From contig CALFKA010000196.1 in NCBI GenBank assembly GCA_937880545.1, positions 1-24,668 of the forward strand: DNA of 24,668 nucleotides. The letters are read 5' to 3'. Shown here in pieces: positions 1 to 7,879 of this stretch (positions within the stretch are counted from its first letter, which is position 1; every line of letters starts with the position of its first letter). The position numbers and the translations under genes were made by a program. The notes under the pieces were generated by a model that worked only from the letters and a program-made list of their open reading frames with translations, made no database searches and was not told the origin of the DNA. This stretch comes from an uncultured Clostridia bacterium. GTDB lineage: Bacteria; Bacillota; Clostridia; Peptostreptococcales; Acidaminobacteraceae.

Positions 1-53
1 GAGTAAGTAGAACACTTGAGTAAGTGAACTATTCTTTTTAGTTTGGAAAGTAA

Positions 54-78
54 GGCACCCCCCATCCTGCCCTTTTTT
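54..78 (+). terminator. weak candidate terminator of an upstream gene
   Basis: A short GGCA/TGCC stem (54-57 with 68-71) around a C-rich loop is followed by six T residues (73-78). It lies just upstream of the rpsU promoter, where the terminator of a preceding gene would be expected. The stem is only four pairs, or a little more with a bulge, so this is a weak call. Nothing else supportable is seen in bases 1-91. Confidence 0.25.
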
Positions 79-91
79 ACAGAAAAATGAC

Positions 92-120
92 TTGCAGGGA
101 CAAGCAAGGTGTTATATAAT
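92..120 (+). promoter_or_regulatory. sigma-A promoter of rpsU
   Basis: The -35 box TTGCAG (92-97) and the perfect -10 box TATAAT (115-120) are separated by exactly 17 bases. Transcription should begin near base 127. This places the start of the message downstream of the GTG at 109 and so rules out that codon as a start for rpsU. Confidence 0.85.
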
Positions 121-133
121 CATCAAGTATTGA

Positions 134-175
134 CTCCCGGCACTCCGGTGCTAATCCTGGAAAGAGAGGGGGGAG
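134..175 (+). promoter_or_regulatory. structured rpsU leader with possible Shine-Dalgarno sequestration
   Basis: Within the predicted 5' UTR, GCAC (140-143) pairs with GTGC (148-151) around a TCCG loop, giving a cUNCGg-type tetraloop hairpin. CTCCC at 134-138 is complementary to GGGAG at 171-175, which is part of the G-rich Shine-Dalgarno of rpsU. The leader could therefore hide its own ribosome site. The base complementarity is seen in the sequence; the regulatory role is inference. Confidence 0.4.
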
Positions 176-180
176 AAAAC

Positions 181-381
181 TTGACCGGAATCAAAGTACG
201 TCCGAATGAATCAATCGACAGCGCCTTGAAACGCTTTAAGCGCGAGACTTCTAAGGCTGGGCTGATGGCCGAAATCAAAAAAAGGAAACACTATGAAAAA
301 CCCAGTGTAATCCGCAAGAAAAAGGTCGACGCCGCCAAGAGAAAGCGAAGGAAGTCCAATCGGGAGAGCAGTCGTTATTAA
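181..381 (+). CDS. rpsU: 30S ribosomal protein S21
   Basis: This encodes a 66-aa, highly basic protein of the S21 family, a late-assembling small-subunit protein near the anti-Shine-Dalgarno end of 16S rRNA. The family signature is clear: an N-terminal beta segment with the KVRPNES motif (5-11), the ALKRFKR stretch (15-21), then KRKHYEKPS (34-42) and a lysine/arginine-rich tail. I chose the TTG at 181 as the start. It sits five bases after a G-rich Shine-Dalgarno (168-175), and the protein from there begins like other S21 proteins. The upstream GTG at 109 lies inside the promoter. The tail is slightly longer than in the usual 57-60 aa family members. The gene has its own promoter and terminator, so it is probably monocistronic. 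Confidence 0.95.
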   Translation: MTGIKVRPNESIDSALKRFKRETSKAGLMAEIKKRKHYEKPSVIRKKKVDAAKRKRRKSNRESSRY

Positions 382-419
382 TCATGCGGTTGTTTTCCGT
401 GATCACTTGATCGCAGGAG

Positions 420-452
420 AGACAATGCCTTTGAGGGTGTTGTCTTTTTTTT
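420..452 (+). terminator. intrinsic terminator after rpsU
   Basis: A 10-bp stem (420-429 with 436-445, two G-U pairs) and a six-base loop are followed directly by eight T residues (445-452). It ends the rpsU transcript and separates it from phoH. Confidence 0.88.
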
Positions 453-463
453 ACCCTGACTTG

Positions 464-472
464 TGCTAAAAT
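464..472 (+). promoter_or_regulatory. extended -10 promoter candidate for the phoH operon
   Basis: TGC followed directly by TAAAAT (467-472) fits the extended -10 pattern TGnTAnnnT. No good -35 box is present at the right distance, since that region is the T-tract of the rpsU terminator. Start of transcription would be near 479, leaving about 14 nt before the phoH ATG with the AGAGGTG ribosome site. If this is the only promoter, it drives the whole run from phoH to trmK. Confidence 0.5.
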
Positions 473-492
473 GACTGCAGAGGTGAAATTGT

Positions 493-1440
493 ATGGAGAG
501 AAGAATTCCACTTCAGAGTGGAGTGTCTTTAGCCAAACTGTTTGGCAATTTGGATGAAAATATACATGTGCTACAGGATGCCATGAATGTCGAGGTGCTC
601 GCCATGGGCAACGATATTCTCCTGCGTGGGGAAGAAGAGAACACGCTACAGGCTGCCCGAGTACTCAATCGTCTGCAGGAAAAACTGCAGACCGGAGAAG
701 AAGTCGACCTCGCCGGCCTTGACTACCTGATCCACAAAGCACTGGAAAAAGAGTTTGAAGAAGTGGCGCAACTGGGGGAAGAGGTGATTGTGGCTACCTA
801 TAAAGGGAAGCTCATCAAACCAAAAACCCTAGGCCAACAGGAATATATCCGCGCGATTCAGGAGCATACGCTGACTTTTGGCATTGGTCCTGCGGGAACC
901 GGAAAGACCTATCTTGCCGTAGCAACCGCTGCCAGGAGTTTTCGAAAAAAGGAAGTCTCCCGGATCGTCATCACACGTCCCGCCATTGAGGCGGGGGAGA
1001 AGCTGGGTTTTCTCCCGGGGGACTTGCAGGAAAAGGTAGACCCGTATCTCCGGCCGCTATATGATGCCCTGAGCGATATCTTCGGCACCGACGCCTACCT
1101 TCGCATGAGAGAAAGAGGCATCATCGAAGTGGCTCCTCTAGCCTACATGAGAGGTCGCACCCTCGATGAAGCATTCATCATCCTCGATGAAGCGCAGAAT
1201 ACGACGAAGGATCAGATGAAGATGTTCCTGAGCCGTTTCGGGTATGACTCTAAAGTGGTGGTCAACGGTGATGTGACGCAGATTGACTTGCCCTCGGGCA
1301 AGCTCAGCGGACTTACGCATGCGGCGGAGATCTTAAAGGATATCGACGACATTTCGATTGTCAACCTGAAGTTTGAAGACGTGGTTCGCCACAGCCTTGT
1401 AAAGAAAATTCTGGCTCGCTATGAAGAGGACCACAGCTGA
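493..1440 (+). CDS. phoH: PhoH-family P-loop ATPase (PhoH-like protein)
   Basis: This is a 315-aa protein of the PhoH/YlaK-YqfL type, a cytoplasmic P-loop ATPase related to the motor domain of superfamily 1 helicases. An N-terminal region of about 100 residues resembles the small RNA-binding-like part found in the group. Walker A is at 132-139 (GPAGTGKT), and Walker B is LDEAQN with D232 and E233. The GDVTQIDLP motif lies further on. Length is normal for the family. The stop codon overlaps the start of ybeY by one base (TGATG). PhoH and YbeY are adjacent in most bacteria, which suggests a shared role in RNA or ribosome maturation; the exact reaction of PhoH is not settled. Confidence 0.93.
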   Translation: MERRIPLQSGVSLAKLFGNLDENIHVLQDAMNVEVLAMGNDILLRGEEENTLQAARVLNRLQEKLQTGEEVDLAGLDYLIHKALEKEFEEVAQLGEEVIVATYKGKLIKPKTLGQQEYIRAIQEHTLTFGIGPAGTGKTYLAVATAARSFRKKEVSRIVITRPAIEAGEKLGFLPGDLQEKVDPYLRPLYDALSDIFGTDAYLRMRERGIIEVAPLAYMRGRTLDEAFIILDEAQNTTKDQMKMFLSRFGYDSKVVVNGDVTQIDLPSGKLSGLTHAAEILKDIDDISIVNLKFEDVVRHSLVKKILARYEEDHS

Positions 1441-1889
1441 TGGACATCTTTCTCGACTATGAAGTGGAGATCGACGAAGCAGATCTCTCTTTGGTAGAAA
1501 GAGCTATTCAGACCGTTTTAGAGGAAGAAAATCTCACAGGTGAGGGAGAAGTGTCGGTCTTGTTTGTCGATGATGAAGGGATCCGCGCGCTCAACCGAGA
1601 GCATAGAGGTGTCGATGCCGTCACGGACGTCCTGAGTTTTCCTCAGTACGACACTTATGATGAACTTCTCTCAGAAGATTATATGGTCCTCGGAGATGTC
1701 GTCATCAATCTTTCACGATGTAAAGAACAGGCGGAACAATATGGTCATTCTGTACAGAGAGAAATCGCCTATCTCACCATCCATAGCATGTACCATCTGC
1801 TGGGATATGATCATCAAGAGTCCTCGGAAAAAATCGAGATGAGAAAAAAAGAAGAGTGTACCTTTACACGAATGATGGAGGAAAAATGA
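1440..1889 (+). CDS. ybeY: endoribonuclease YbeY (rRNA maturation factor)
   Basis: The 149-aa protein belongs to the UPF0054/YbeY metallo-endoribonuclease family, which takes part in 16S rRNA 3'-end maturation and ribosome quality control. Core motifs are present: the LNREHRG segment (51-57), TDVLSFP (62-68) and GDVVIN (85-90). The zinc-binding histidines are H115, H119 and H125 in HSMYHLLGYDH. The family consensus at the first part is HGxLH, so glycine is replaced by serine and leucine by tyrosine here, while all three metal ligands remain. It overlaps phoH by one base and the following lipoprotein gene by four (ATGA at 1886-1889), which implies translational coupling. Confidence 0.94.
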   Translation: MDIFLDYEVEIDEADLSLVERAIQTVLEEENLTGEGEVSVLFVDDEGIRALNREHRGVDAVTDVLSFPQYDTYDELLSEDYMVLGDVVINLSRCKEQAEQYGHSVQREIAYLTIHSMYHLLGYDHQESSEKIEMRKKEECTFTRMMEEK

Positions 1890-2953
1890 AACGAAGAACA
1901 TTGGTTGTTGCCATACTGCTCGTACTGGTGCTGGCTTTGAGTCTGAGCACTACTTCGTGCAAAAAGAAGGAAGAGCCGGCAGTCGAGACTCCTCCCGAAA
2001 CAGAAGTGGTCGCTACGCCGGTCGAACCTGTTCCGGAGACCATCGTAGAAGAGACGGTTCCCGAACCGGAACCTGAAGAGTCCTATCATCCGCTGATCTC
2101 CAAGCGCTATCCTTGGGTGATTATGATCAACAATCATCCGGATGCGCGTCCTCAGTCGGGAGTCTCGACGGCTTCACTCATCTACGAGATCCTGGTAGAG
2201 GGTCGCATGACGCGCCTTCTGATGGTGACAGAAGATGAAGAAGCACTTGTCGGACCGATCCGATCAGCCCGTCCTGCTTTCTTTGATCATGTACTCGAGT
2301 GGCAGGGATTCTATGCGCATGTCGGGAACTATGAATATGTCAAACAGCATCCTTACGGGGATGAGATCAAGGACATGGATCAGTTCTATCATGCCGGCCG
2401 CGCCTACTACCGAGAGACGCACCGCAAGGCACCTCACAACATGTATGCACCCCTCGACAAGCTCTATGCTGCAGCAGAAGCCGAAGGTTATCAAATTGAG
2501 CTGCCGGAAGAAGGCCTAGGTCACTTCAATCAGTACGACGAGTACCATGACTATGGTGAAGCTCCAGCAGCAACATCTGTCTCCTTCTCCTATGATAATT
2601 ACACGGGTCTTGACTACCGCTGGAATGAAGAAAAGCAGATGTATGAGAAATACATTAACGGAAAGATCATGGTGGAGGAGTTTACGAAAGAAGAGATTGA
2701 GATCGGAAACCTCATCATCCTTCGCCGCCCTCACTCCAAGATGCCAAACGGTGTTCATGAAAAAGTGGAATATCTCGGTGAGGGAGAAGCGACCTATTTC
2801 ACCGGAGGCAAGATGTATGCGCTGACCTGGAAGAAAGATGACAATAAGACTCCTACAAAGTACTTTATTGATGGAAAAGAGCTGATCCTCAATCCGGGTC
2901 TGACATTTATCAATGTCATTCCCGAGTCGCTCGATGTGAAGATCGATGGTTGA
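1886..2953 (+). CDS. DUF3048-domain (YerB-like) lipoprotein
   Basis: The protein is 355 aa from the ATG at 1886, which overlaps the ybeY stop and follows a GGAGG site at 1877-1881. It has a basic N-terminus (MKRR), a hydrophobic segment and a lipobox-like TTSC, with Cys25 as the predicted lipidation site, so it should be anchored outside the membrane. A glutamate/proline/valine-rich linker (about 27-65) follows, then the DUF3048 N-terminal domain. Typical elements are the VMINNHPDARPQSG stretch, YEILVEGRMTR and VGPIRSARP. The C-terminal domain contains ALTWKKDD near the end, as in YerB-type proteins. The molecular function of the family is unknown. It overlaps cdd by eight bases. An upstream in-frame start at 1856 would destroy the clean signal peptide and is rejected. 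Confidence 0.88.
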   Translation: MKRRTLVVAILLVLVLALSLSTTSCKKKEEPAVETPPETEVVATPVEPVPETIVEETVPEPEPEESYHPLISKRYPWVIMINNHPDARPQSGVSTASLIYEILVEGRMTRLLMVTEDEEALVGPIRSARPAFFDHVLEWQGFYAHVGNYEYVKQHPYGDEIKDMDQFYHAGRAYYRETHRKAPHNMYAPLDKLYAAAEAEGYQIELPEEGLGHFNQYDEYHDYGEAPAATSVSFSYDNYTGLDYRWNEEKQMYEKYINGKIMVEEFTKEEIEIGNLIILRRPHSKMPNGVHEKVEYLGEGEATYFTGGKMYALTWKKDDNKTPTKYFIDGKELILNPGLTFINVIPESLDVKIDG

Positions 2954-3332
2954 TCGGGAGTTGATGGAAAAAGCGAGAGAAGCAAAGCAGTTCGCCTATG
3001 CCCCCTACAGCGGTTTTCGCGTGGGGGCAGCGGTGCTTACCAAGAGCGGAACTGTCTACACAGGGTGCAATGTGGAGTCGGCTTCTTTTGGCGCCACCAA
3101 TTGTGCTGAACGCGTTGCGCTTCAAAAAGCCATCAGTGAAGGCGAGAGAGAATTTCTCGCTTTGGCTGTGGCGGGAGATGCAGAAATGACGACCCCGTGC
3201 GGTATCTGCCGACAGGTCATCTCGGAACTCGCTCCCAATGCCCGTATCCTCGTAAGCGAGGGAGAGCAACTGCGGGTATTCACCGCAGAGTCGCTTTTGC
3301 CTCATGCCTTCGGGCGGAAGGATCTTCTGTAA
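2946..3332 (+). CDS. cdd: cytidine deaminase (tetrameric type)
   Basis: At 128 aa this is the small, homotetrameric form of cytidine deaminase, converting cytidine and deoxycytidine to the uridine forms in pyrimidine salvage. The zinc site is C53-A-E55 with C85 and C88 (PCGIC); E55 is the proton shuttle. The substrate-binding N-terminal motif AYAPYSGFRVGAA (18-30) is present. I keep the ATG at 2946, inside the lipoprotein gene, because the resulting N-terminus matches family length; the ATG at 2964 is possible but would shorten helix 1. The stop overlaps era by one base (TAATG). cdd upstream of era is a common Firmicutes arrangement. Confidence 0.95.
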   Translation: MVDRELMEKAREAKQFAYAPYSGFRVGAAVLTKSGTVYTGCNVESASFGATNCAERVALQKAISEGEREFLALAVAGDAEMTTPCGICRQVISELAPNARILVSEGEQLRVFTAESLLPHAFGRKDLL

Positions 3333-4207
3333 TGCGATCAGGATTTGTCGCCATTGTCGGCCGGGCCAATGTCGGAAAGAGCACCCTGCTCAACAGCTTA
3401 ATGGGAGAGAAGATCTCCATAGTAACAGAGAAGGCGCAGACGACGCGTCATCGCATTCTGGGGGTGCTTCACGAAGAAGAAGGGCAGATCGTTCTGGTGG
3501 ACACACCGGGCATGCACAAGCCCCGCAATGAACTAGATCACTACATGATTGATGTCATTGAGGATTCCCTCGAGGGGGTGGACCTTCTTCTCTTTGTCGT
3601 TGACGCATCCTTTGAGCCGGGCGGCGGGGATCGTTTCATGGCAGAGCGCATCGCTCACATGAAGCCTAAGATCCTCCTGCTCAATAAAATTGACCTGCTG
3701 GATGCTGACACCTTCAACAGAAGGCTTACGCAATACTCACAGATCGGTACATTTGATGAGATCCTGGGGATCAGTGCCATCGACCCTCGTACGACGACGG
3801 GGCTTAAAGAGACCATCTTTTCGTATCTTCCGGAAGGTCCTCCGTACTTTCCCACGTATATGAGGACAGATCTCGATGAAGACCTCATCATCGCCGAACA
3901 GGTCAGAGAAAAGGCATTGATGTATCTCGATGAGGAGATCCCTCACGGTATTGCCGTTGTCGTGGAAGAGAAAGAGAATGTCGACGGTGTCCTTCACATC
4001 TTGTGCACTATCATTGTGGAGCGCGACAGCCACAAAGGCATCGTCATTGGAAAAGGCGGGCGAAAACTCAAGGGCATCGGAAAAGAGGCCCGGGCTGAAC
4101 TCGAGCGGATCTTTCACCAGCAGGTGTACCTTGAGCTCTTTGTCAAGGTCCGCAAGAATTGGCGCAGCAGCTCGTCACGCGTGAAAGAATACGGATATCG
4201 AAAATGA
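3332..4207 (+). CDS. era: GTPase Era
   Basis: This 291-aa ribosome-assembly GTPase binds the 3' end of 16S rRNA. G1 is GRANVGKS (10-17), switch I contains KAQTTRHR (34-41), G3 is DTPG (57-60), G4 is NKID (118-121) and G5 is around S148-A149. The C-terminal KH domain shows GIVIGKGG (236-243), the RNA-binding GxxG loop. The ATG at 3332 starts the protein directly at the G domain, as in the family, while the longer open frame upstream is a shadow over cdd. GGAAGG at 3316-3321 may serve as ribosome site. Its neighbours ybeY and recO are classic partners. It overlaps recO by ATGA. Confidence 0.96.
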   Translation: MRSGFVAIVGRANVGKSTLLNSLMGEKISIVTEKAQTTRHRILGVLHEEEGQIVLVDTPGMHKPRNELDHYMIDVIEDSLEGVDLLLFVVDASFEPGGGDRFMAERIAHMKPKILLLNKIDLLDADTFNRRLTQYSQIGTFDEILGISAIDPRTTTGLKETIFSYLPEGPPYFPTYMRTDLDEDLIIAEQVREKALMYLDEEIPHGIAVVVEEKENVDGVLHILCTIIVERDSHKGIVIGKGGRKLKGIGKEARAELERIFHQQVYLELFVKVRKNWRSSSSRVKEYGYRK

Positions 4208-4941
4208 AATTCTACGAGGTGCAGGGCATCGTCCTGCGCCGAAAAAAGATCAATACCAGAGACTGCTATCTCTCTATTTTGACAAGGGAGATGGGGCGAA
4301 TTGAGGTTTTTGCCGGGGGAGCCAATGCTCCCAGGAGCCCTCTTAATAAAGGCGCCAGTCCCTTCGTGTTTGGAACATTCTCACTTTCGGGACGAGGTAG
4401 TTTTCGGCTTCAACACGTGGAGATCATCGACAGTTTCTATCATCTTCGGGAAGATATGCAGCGCTTTCTCGCTGCTTCCCTGATCTCTCGAGCTCTCTTT
4501 GCCATGCTTCCGGAAGGAGAAGCAAACCGAAGCCTGTATGAGCTCAGTGTCAATACGGTAGCGATCTTTCATAAATATCCAAAATTGATACCGGAAGCCA
4601 CTCTGTATTTTTTGTATGGTGCGGCCAGGGCGACAGGGATTGAACCTGCGGGACCCGAGTGTATGGCCTGCGGGCAAAACGGGTATGTATTTGATGTTGG
4701 AGAAAGTGGCTTTTTATGTAGAGAACATGCCGCCGGTGGACATCCTCTCAGTGAAGAGGAACACAGGATCTTTCAGCAACTTTCCACACTGAAGCTCGTC
4801 GATTTTCTCAATGAAAAACACACGGACGAGGCAGTCAGGGGGATGAGAAAACTCCTAGATGCATACTGGAAAGCGCAGTGGGATCTCGACGTCGAAAATC
4901 TTCAAAAAGAACTTGATCAATTCCTTCAGGAGGAACCCTAA
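4204..4941 (+). CDS. recO: DNA repair protein RecO
   Basis: The 245-aa protein is a recombination mediator of the RecFOR pathway that loads RecA on SSB-coated gaps. The N-terminal OB fold shows the typical start (GIVLRR at 8-13), followed by the conserved GRIEVFAGGANAPRS region (31-45). A helical domain and a zinc site with C153, C156, C172 and H175 complete the protein. The fourth ligand as histidine differs from the CxxC...CxxC form common in Gram-positive RecO. Start at ATG 4204 is fixed by the ATGA overlap with era and by the family N-terminus. Confidence 0.93.
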   Translation: MKFYEVQGIVLRRKKINTRDCYLSILTREMGRIEVFAGGANAPRSPLNKGASPFVFGTFSLSGRGSFRLQHVEIIDSFYHLREDMQRFLAASLISRALFAMLPEGEANRSLYELSVNTVAIFHKYPKLIPEATLYFLYGAARATGIEPAGPECMACGQNGYVFDVGESGFLCREHAAGGHPLSEEEHRIFQQLSTLKLVDFLNEKHTDEAVRGMRKLLDAYWKAQWDLDVENLQKELDQFLQEEP

Positions 4942-5433
4942 ATGATGATTACACTCGAAATGCTGGAAGAAGTGATGGAGCGCACAGGTGCGGACTATGA
5001 ACAGGCGAAAGCGGCGCTTCAGGAGAATAACGGGATTGTAGAAGCCGCTATTCGTTCACTGAGCGAAGAAAAACAAGAAAAGAAGGGCTTTGAAAAAGCC
5101 GTCAAAGACACCGCGCAGTTCGTCAAAGATATGGCGGAAAAAGGACTTCTCAGCCGCCTTGTGATTACAAACAAAGAGGAGACCATCCTCAATATTCCGC
5201 TGGGTGTGGGCGTAGCGGGTCTGGTCTTTGCCAGTTTGTTTTCCGTCGCCGGACTGACAGCCGCCTTCTTGTCCGATTACAAGATCAGAGTTGTGACCAA
5301 AGATGGCAATGATATCGATCTCAACGCCTACATGGAAAAAGCAAAAGACAAAGTCTCTTCTGTGGTGAAAGAGCATAAAGACGATTTCGTCATCCTCTCA
5401 GAAGAAGATGAAGACGAGGAAGATAAAGAGTAA
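4942..5433 (+). CDS. UBA-like/DUF4342 membrane-associated protein
   Basis: This is a 163-aa protein of unknown function. Residues about 3-42 form a UBA/TS-N-like three-helix motif, with the GADYEQAKAALQENNG stretch typical of that fold. A DUF4342-like part follows: a basic helix (47-72), a beta segment ending in TILNIPLG (81-88), and one hydrophobic segment (about 88-110) that could span or dip into the membrane. The C-terminus is strongly acidic (154-163). It abuts recO (TAA then ATG) and has a good AGGAGG at 4928-4933; the second ATG, one codon later, is equally possible. The domain pairing is known in Clostridia without an assigned role. Confidence 0.8.
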   Translation: MMITLEMLEEVMERTGADYEQAKAALQENNGIVEAAIRSLSEEKQEKKGFEKAVKDTAQFVKDMAEKGLLSRLVITNKEETILNIPLGVGVAGLVFASLFSVAGLTAAFLSDYKIRVVTKDGNDIDLNAYMEKAKDKVSSVVKEHKDDFVILSEEDEDEEDKE

Positions 5434-5461
5434 CTCTACGAACTGATAGGAGCAATATCCG

Positions 5462-6841
5462 ATGGTGACGATGGACAAACTGGTTGCGCTGAGCCGCAAC
5501 CGCGGAATTATTTTTGCAGGAAGTGAACTCTACGGCGGGCTGGCCAATACATGGGACTATGGCCCCATTGGCGTTGAACTGAAAAACAACATTAAGCACC
5601 TCTGGTGGGTGCGCTTTGTTCAGGCACAGCCTCTGGTGGTCGGTCTGGATTCTTCGATCCTTTTAAACCCTCAAGTCTGGGAGGCATCCGGCCATGTCGG
5701 AGGCTTCAGTGATCCACTGATCGACTGTCGGCAGTGTAAGAACCGCTTCCGCGCCGACAACATGATTGAAGACTTCTTTGCCCAAAAGGGTGATGCAAGA
5801 GAGATTGCAGGGCTGTCAGACGATGAGTTACGAGGCATTATTGACGAAGAGAACATTCCATGCCCGGGATGCGGAGGACACAACTTTACACCTATCCGCA
5901 AATTCAATCTCATGTTTCAGACCTATCAGGGTGTGACAGATGAGAACGCGACGCCCATTTATCTGCGTCCGGAAACAGCCCAAGGGATCTTTCTGAATTT
6001 CCGCACGATCTCTCGAGCGGCACGACTCACACCGCCCTTCGGTGTCGGGCAGATCGGAAAGAGCTTCCGCAATGAAATCACACCGGGCAACTTCATCTTC
6101 CGCACCAGAGAATTTGAGCAGATGGAGCTGGAATTCTTCTGCCCGGGAGAAGAAGCCGATCATTGGTATGATTACTGGCGCAAAGAATGCATGGACTTCC
6201 TGTTAGAACTGGGCGTGAAAAATGAGAGTCTCAGAATGCGCCCGCATTCACAGGAAGAACTCTCCCATTATTCCGTCGCGACGAGCGATATCGAATATCT
6301 CTTCCCCTTTGGATGGGGAGAAGTGTGGGGGATCGCCAATAGAACCGACTATGACCTGAAAGCCCATATGAGTTTCTCCGGAAAAGATCTGACGGCCATG
6401 GATCCTGTGACCAATGAGAAGTACATCCCCTACGTTATTGAACCTTCGGTTGGGGTGGAGCGGCTGCTCCTGATGTTCCTCGCCGATGCCTACGACGAAG
6501 AAGATCTGGAAGATGGTTCCACGCGTGTTGTGCTACGCTTTCATCCGCTCCTCGCACCGGTAAAGATCGGAGTGCTGCCACTTAGTAAGAAACTCACAGC
6601 ACAGGCGGAAGAACTGTTTCGCAAGTTAGCACCACTGTATAATGCCGAACTCGACGACAGAGGAAGCATCGGCAAACGCTATCGTCGCTTCGATGAAATC
6701 GGAACGCCGTATTGTGTGACGGTAGACTTTCAGACTGAAGAAGACGGCTGTGTGACGGTGCGCGACCGCGACACCATGGAGCAAGTGCGTCTGCCTATCA
6801 GTGAGCTGGAAAGCTTTTTCGCTGAGAAATTCCGTCCATAG
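5462..6841 (+). CDS. glyS: glycyl-tRNA synthetase, single-chain (alpha2) type
   Basis: At 459 aa this is the dimeric class II GlyRS found in eukaryotes, archaea and part of the Firmicutes, not the alpha/beta (GlyQ/GlyS) enzyme. It charges tRNA-Gly with glycine. Visible elements are the N-terminal GSELYGGLANTWDYGP region (20-35), two cysteine pairs (C89/C92 and C134/C137) that probably bind zinc in the insertion, and RPETAQG (169-175). Motif 2 is around RNEITPG to EFEQMELEFF (203-226), and an anticodon-binding domain lies from about 350. AGGAG at 5448-5452 supports the first of two nearby ATGs. The 28-nt gap upstream leaves no room for a T-box leader, which is often found on glyS in Firmicutes. 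Confidence 0.95.
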   Translation: MVTMDKLVALSRNRGIIFAGSELYGGLANTWDYGPIGVELKNNIKHLWWVRFVQAQPLVVGLDSSILLNPQVWEASGHVGGFSDPLIDCRQCKNRFRADNMIEDFFAQKGDAREIAGLSDDELRGIIDEENIPCPGCGGHNFTPIRKFNLMFQTYQGVTDENATPIYLRPETAQGIFLNFRTISRAARLTPPFGVGQIGKSFRNEITPGNFIFRTREFEQMELEFFCPGEEADHWYDYWRKECMDFLLELGVKNESLRMRPHSQEELSHYSVATSDIEYLFPFGWGEVWGIANRTDYDLKAHMSFSGKDLTAMDPVTNEKYIPYVIEPSVGVERLLLMFLADAYDEEDLEDGSTRVVLRFHPLLAPVKIGVLPLSKKLTAQAEELFRKLAPLYNAELDDRGSIGKRYRRFDEIGTPYCVTVDFQTEEDGCVTVRDRDTMEQVRLPISELESFFAEKFRP

Positions 6842-6866
6842 AGGTCGCTTGTGTAAGGAGGATGTG

Positions 6867-7871
6867 ATGATCGACAGGCGCATGCTCGAAGAGAGGGAGG
6901 CAGCTACGCTGAGTCCCTATGCTTCGCTGAGCAGAGATGCCGCGCGGGACTTTCCGGAAGAACCTGATGAGCTGCGTACCTTGTTTCAGCAAGACCGCGA
7001 CCGCATCCTTCACTGCAAAGCCTTCCGAAGGCTCAAACACAAGACACAGGTGTTTCTCTCCCCGGAGGGAGATCACTATCGCACACGCCTGACACACACG
7101 TTAGAGGTGTCACAGATCGCCAGAACATTGGCGCGGGCGCTTGCTTTGAACGAAGATCTTACTGAAGCCATGGCGCTGGCGCATGACCTGGGACATACGC
7201 CCTTTGGGCACTGCGGGGAGGATGCTCTCAATGAGCTTCACCCCGGTGGCTTTGTGCATGCCAGGCAGTCGCTGCGGGTCGTTGAGGTCTTGGAAGAACG
7301 CCATAATAAACCCTTTAAAGGTCTCAATCTTACCAAGGAGGTAAGAGAGGGGATCTCTGCGCATACAGGGAGTGGACAGTCGAAGAGCCTGGAAGGGCAG
7401 ATTCTTAAATACGCCGACCGCATTGCTTATATCAATCACGATATCGACGATGCCACGCGTGCCGGCATCCTACGTGAAGAAGATCTCCCGAAAGAAGCCC
7501 GGGCAATCCTTGGCGAGACGCCATCGAAGCGCATCCACCACATGGTGATGGATATCGTGCACTCCTCTTCAGGGAAACGTTCGATCTCGATGAGCCCCCG
7601 GGTGGAAGAGGCAATGATGGAGTTTCGGAGTTATCTCTTTGCCCATCTCTACAGGAATCCGGAGGCGAAAAGCGAAGAAATACGGGCAAAAAAGCTCGTC
7701 AGTATGCTGTATCAACATTTTTGTGACTTTCCACAGGATCTGCCGTATGAGTATGCCAGAGCCTATACTGAGCGGGGTGTGGAGGCGGTCAAAGACTACA
7801 TAGCGGGGATGAGCGATCACTACGCCATCAACTGCTTTCGACGTCTGTTTATTCCCGAGTTCTGGCGATAG
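6867..7871 (+). CDS. dgt: dGTPase-like HD-domain dNTP triphosphohydrolase
   Basis: The 334-aa protein belongs to the HD-superfamily deoxynucleoside triphosphate triphosphohydrolases, which cleave dNTP to deoxynucleoside and tripholyphosphate. The sequence shows CKAFRRLKHKTQVF (50-63), H77 in the RLTHTLEV segment, the H106-D107 pair in AHDLGHTPFGHCGE and a downstream DRIAYINHDIDD. These form the metal site. Start: AAGGAGG at 6855-6861 lies five bases before the ATG at 6867; the GTG at 6864 is too close. It directly precedes dnaG, the usual order in Clostridia, which suggests coordination of dNTP pools with replication priming. Confidence 0.93.
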   Translation: MIDRRMLEEREAATLSPYASLSRDAARDFPEEPDELRTLFQQDRDRILHCKAFRRLKHKTQVFLSPEGDHYRTRLTHTLEVSQIARTLARALALNEDLTEAMALAHDLGHTPFGHCGEDALNELHPGGFVHARQSLRVVEVLEERHNKPFKGLNLTKEVREGISAHTGSGQSKSLEGQILKYADRIAYINHDIDDATRAGILREEDLPKEARAILGETPSKRIHHMVMDIVHSSSGKRSISMSPRVEEAMMEFRSYLFAHLYRNPEAKSEEIRAKKLVSMLYQHFCDFPQDLPYEYARAYTERGVEAVKDYIAGMSDHYAINCFRRLFIPEFWR

Positions 7872-7879
7872 GAGTATCG

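Noticed and set aside
13..26. Short perfect inverted repeat (CACTT-GAGT-AAGTG) with a GAGTAAGT direct repeat at 1-8 and 18-25
   Set aside because: Only five pairs, no link to a gene or known operator; could be chance in AT-rich sequence.
109..180. Longer N-terminus for S21 starting at GTG 109
   Set aside because: The codon overlaps the spacer of the rpsU promoter and lies upstream of the predicted transcription start; the TTG at 181 has the ribosome site and gives the family N-terminus.
2916..3305. 129-codon open frame on the minus strand over cdd
   Set aside because: It mirrors cdd almost fully, has no family features, and cdd has all its catalytic motifs; this is a shadow frame, as are the other minus-strand frames in the window.
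3197..3331. Extended N-terminus of Era
   Set aside because: It overlaps the end of cdd in another frame, and the protein from 3332 starts at the normal Era position with TAATG coupling.
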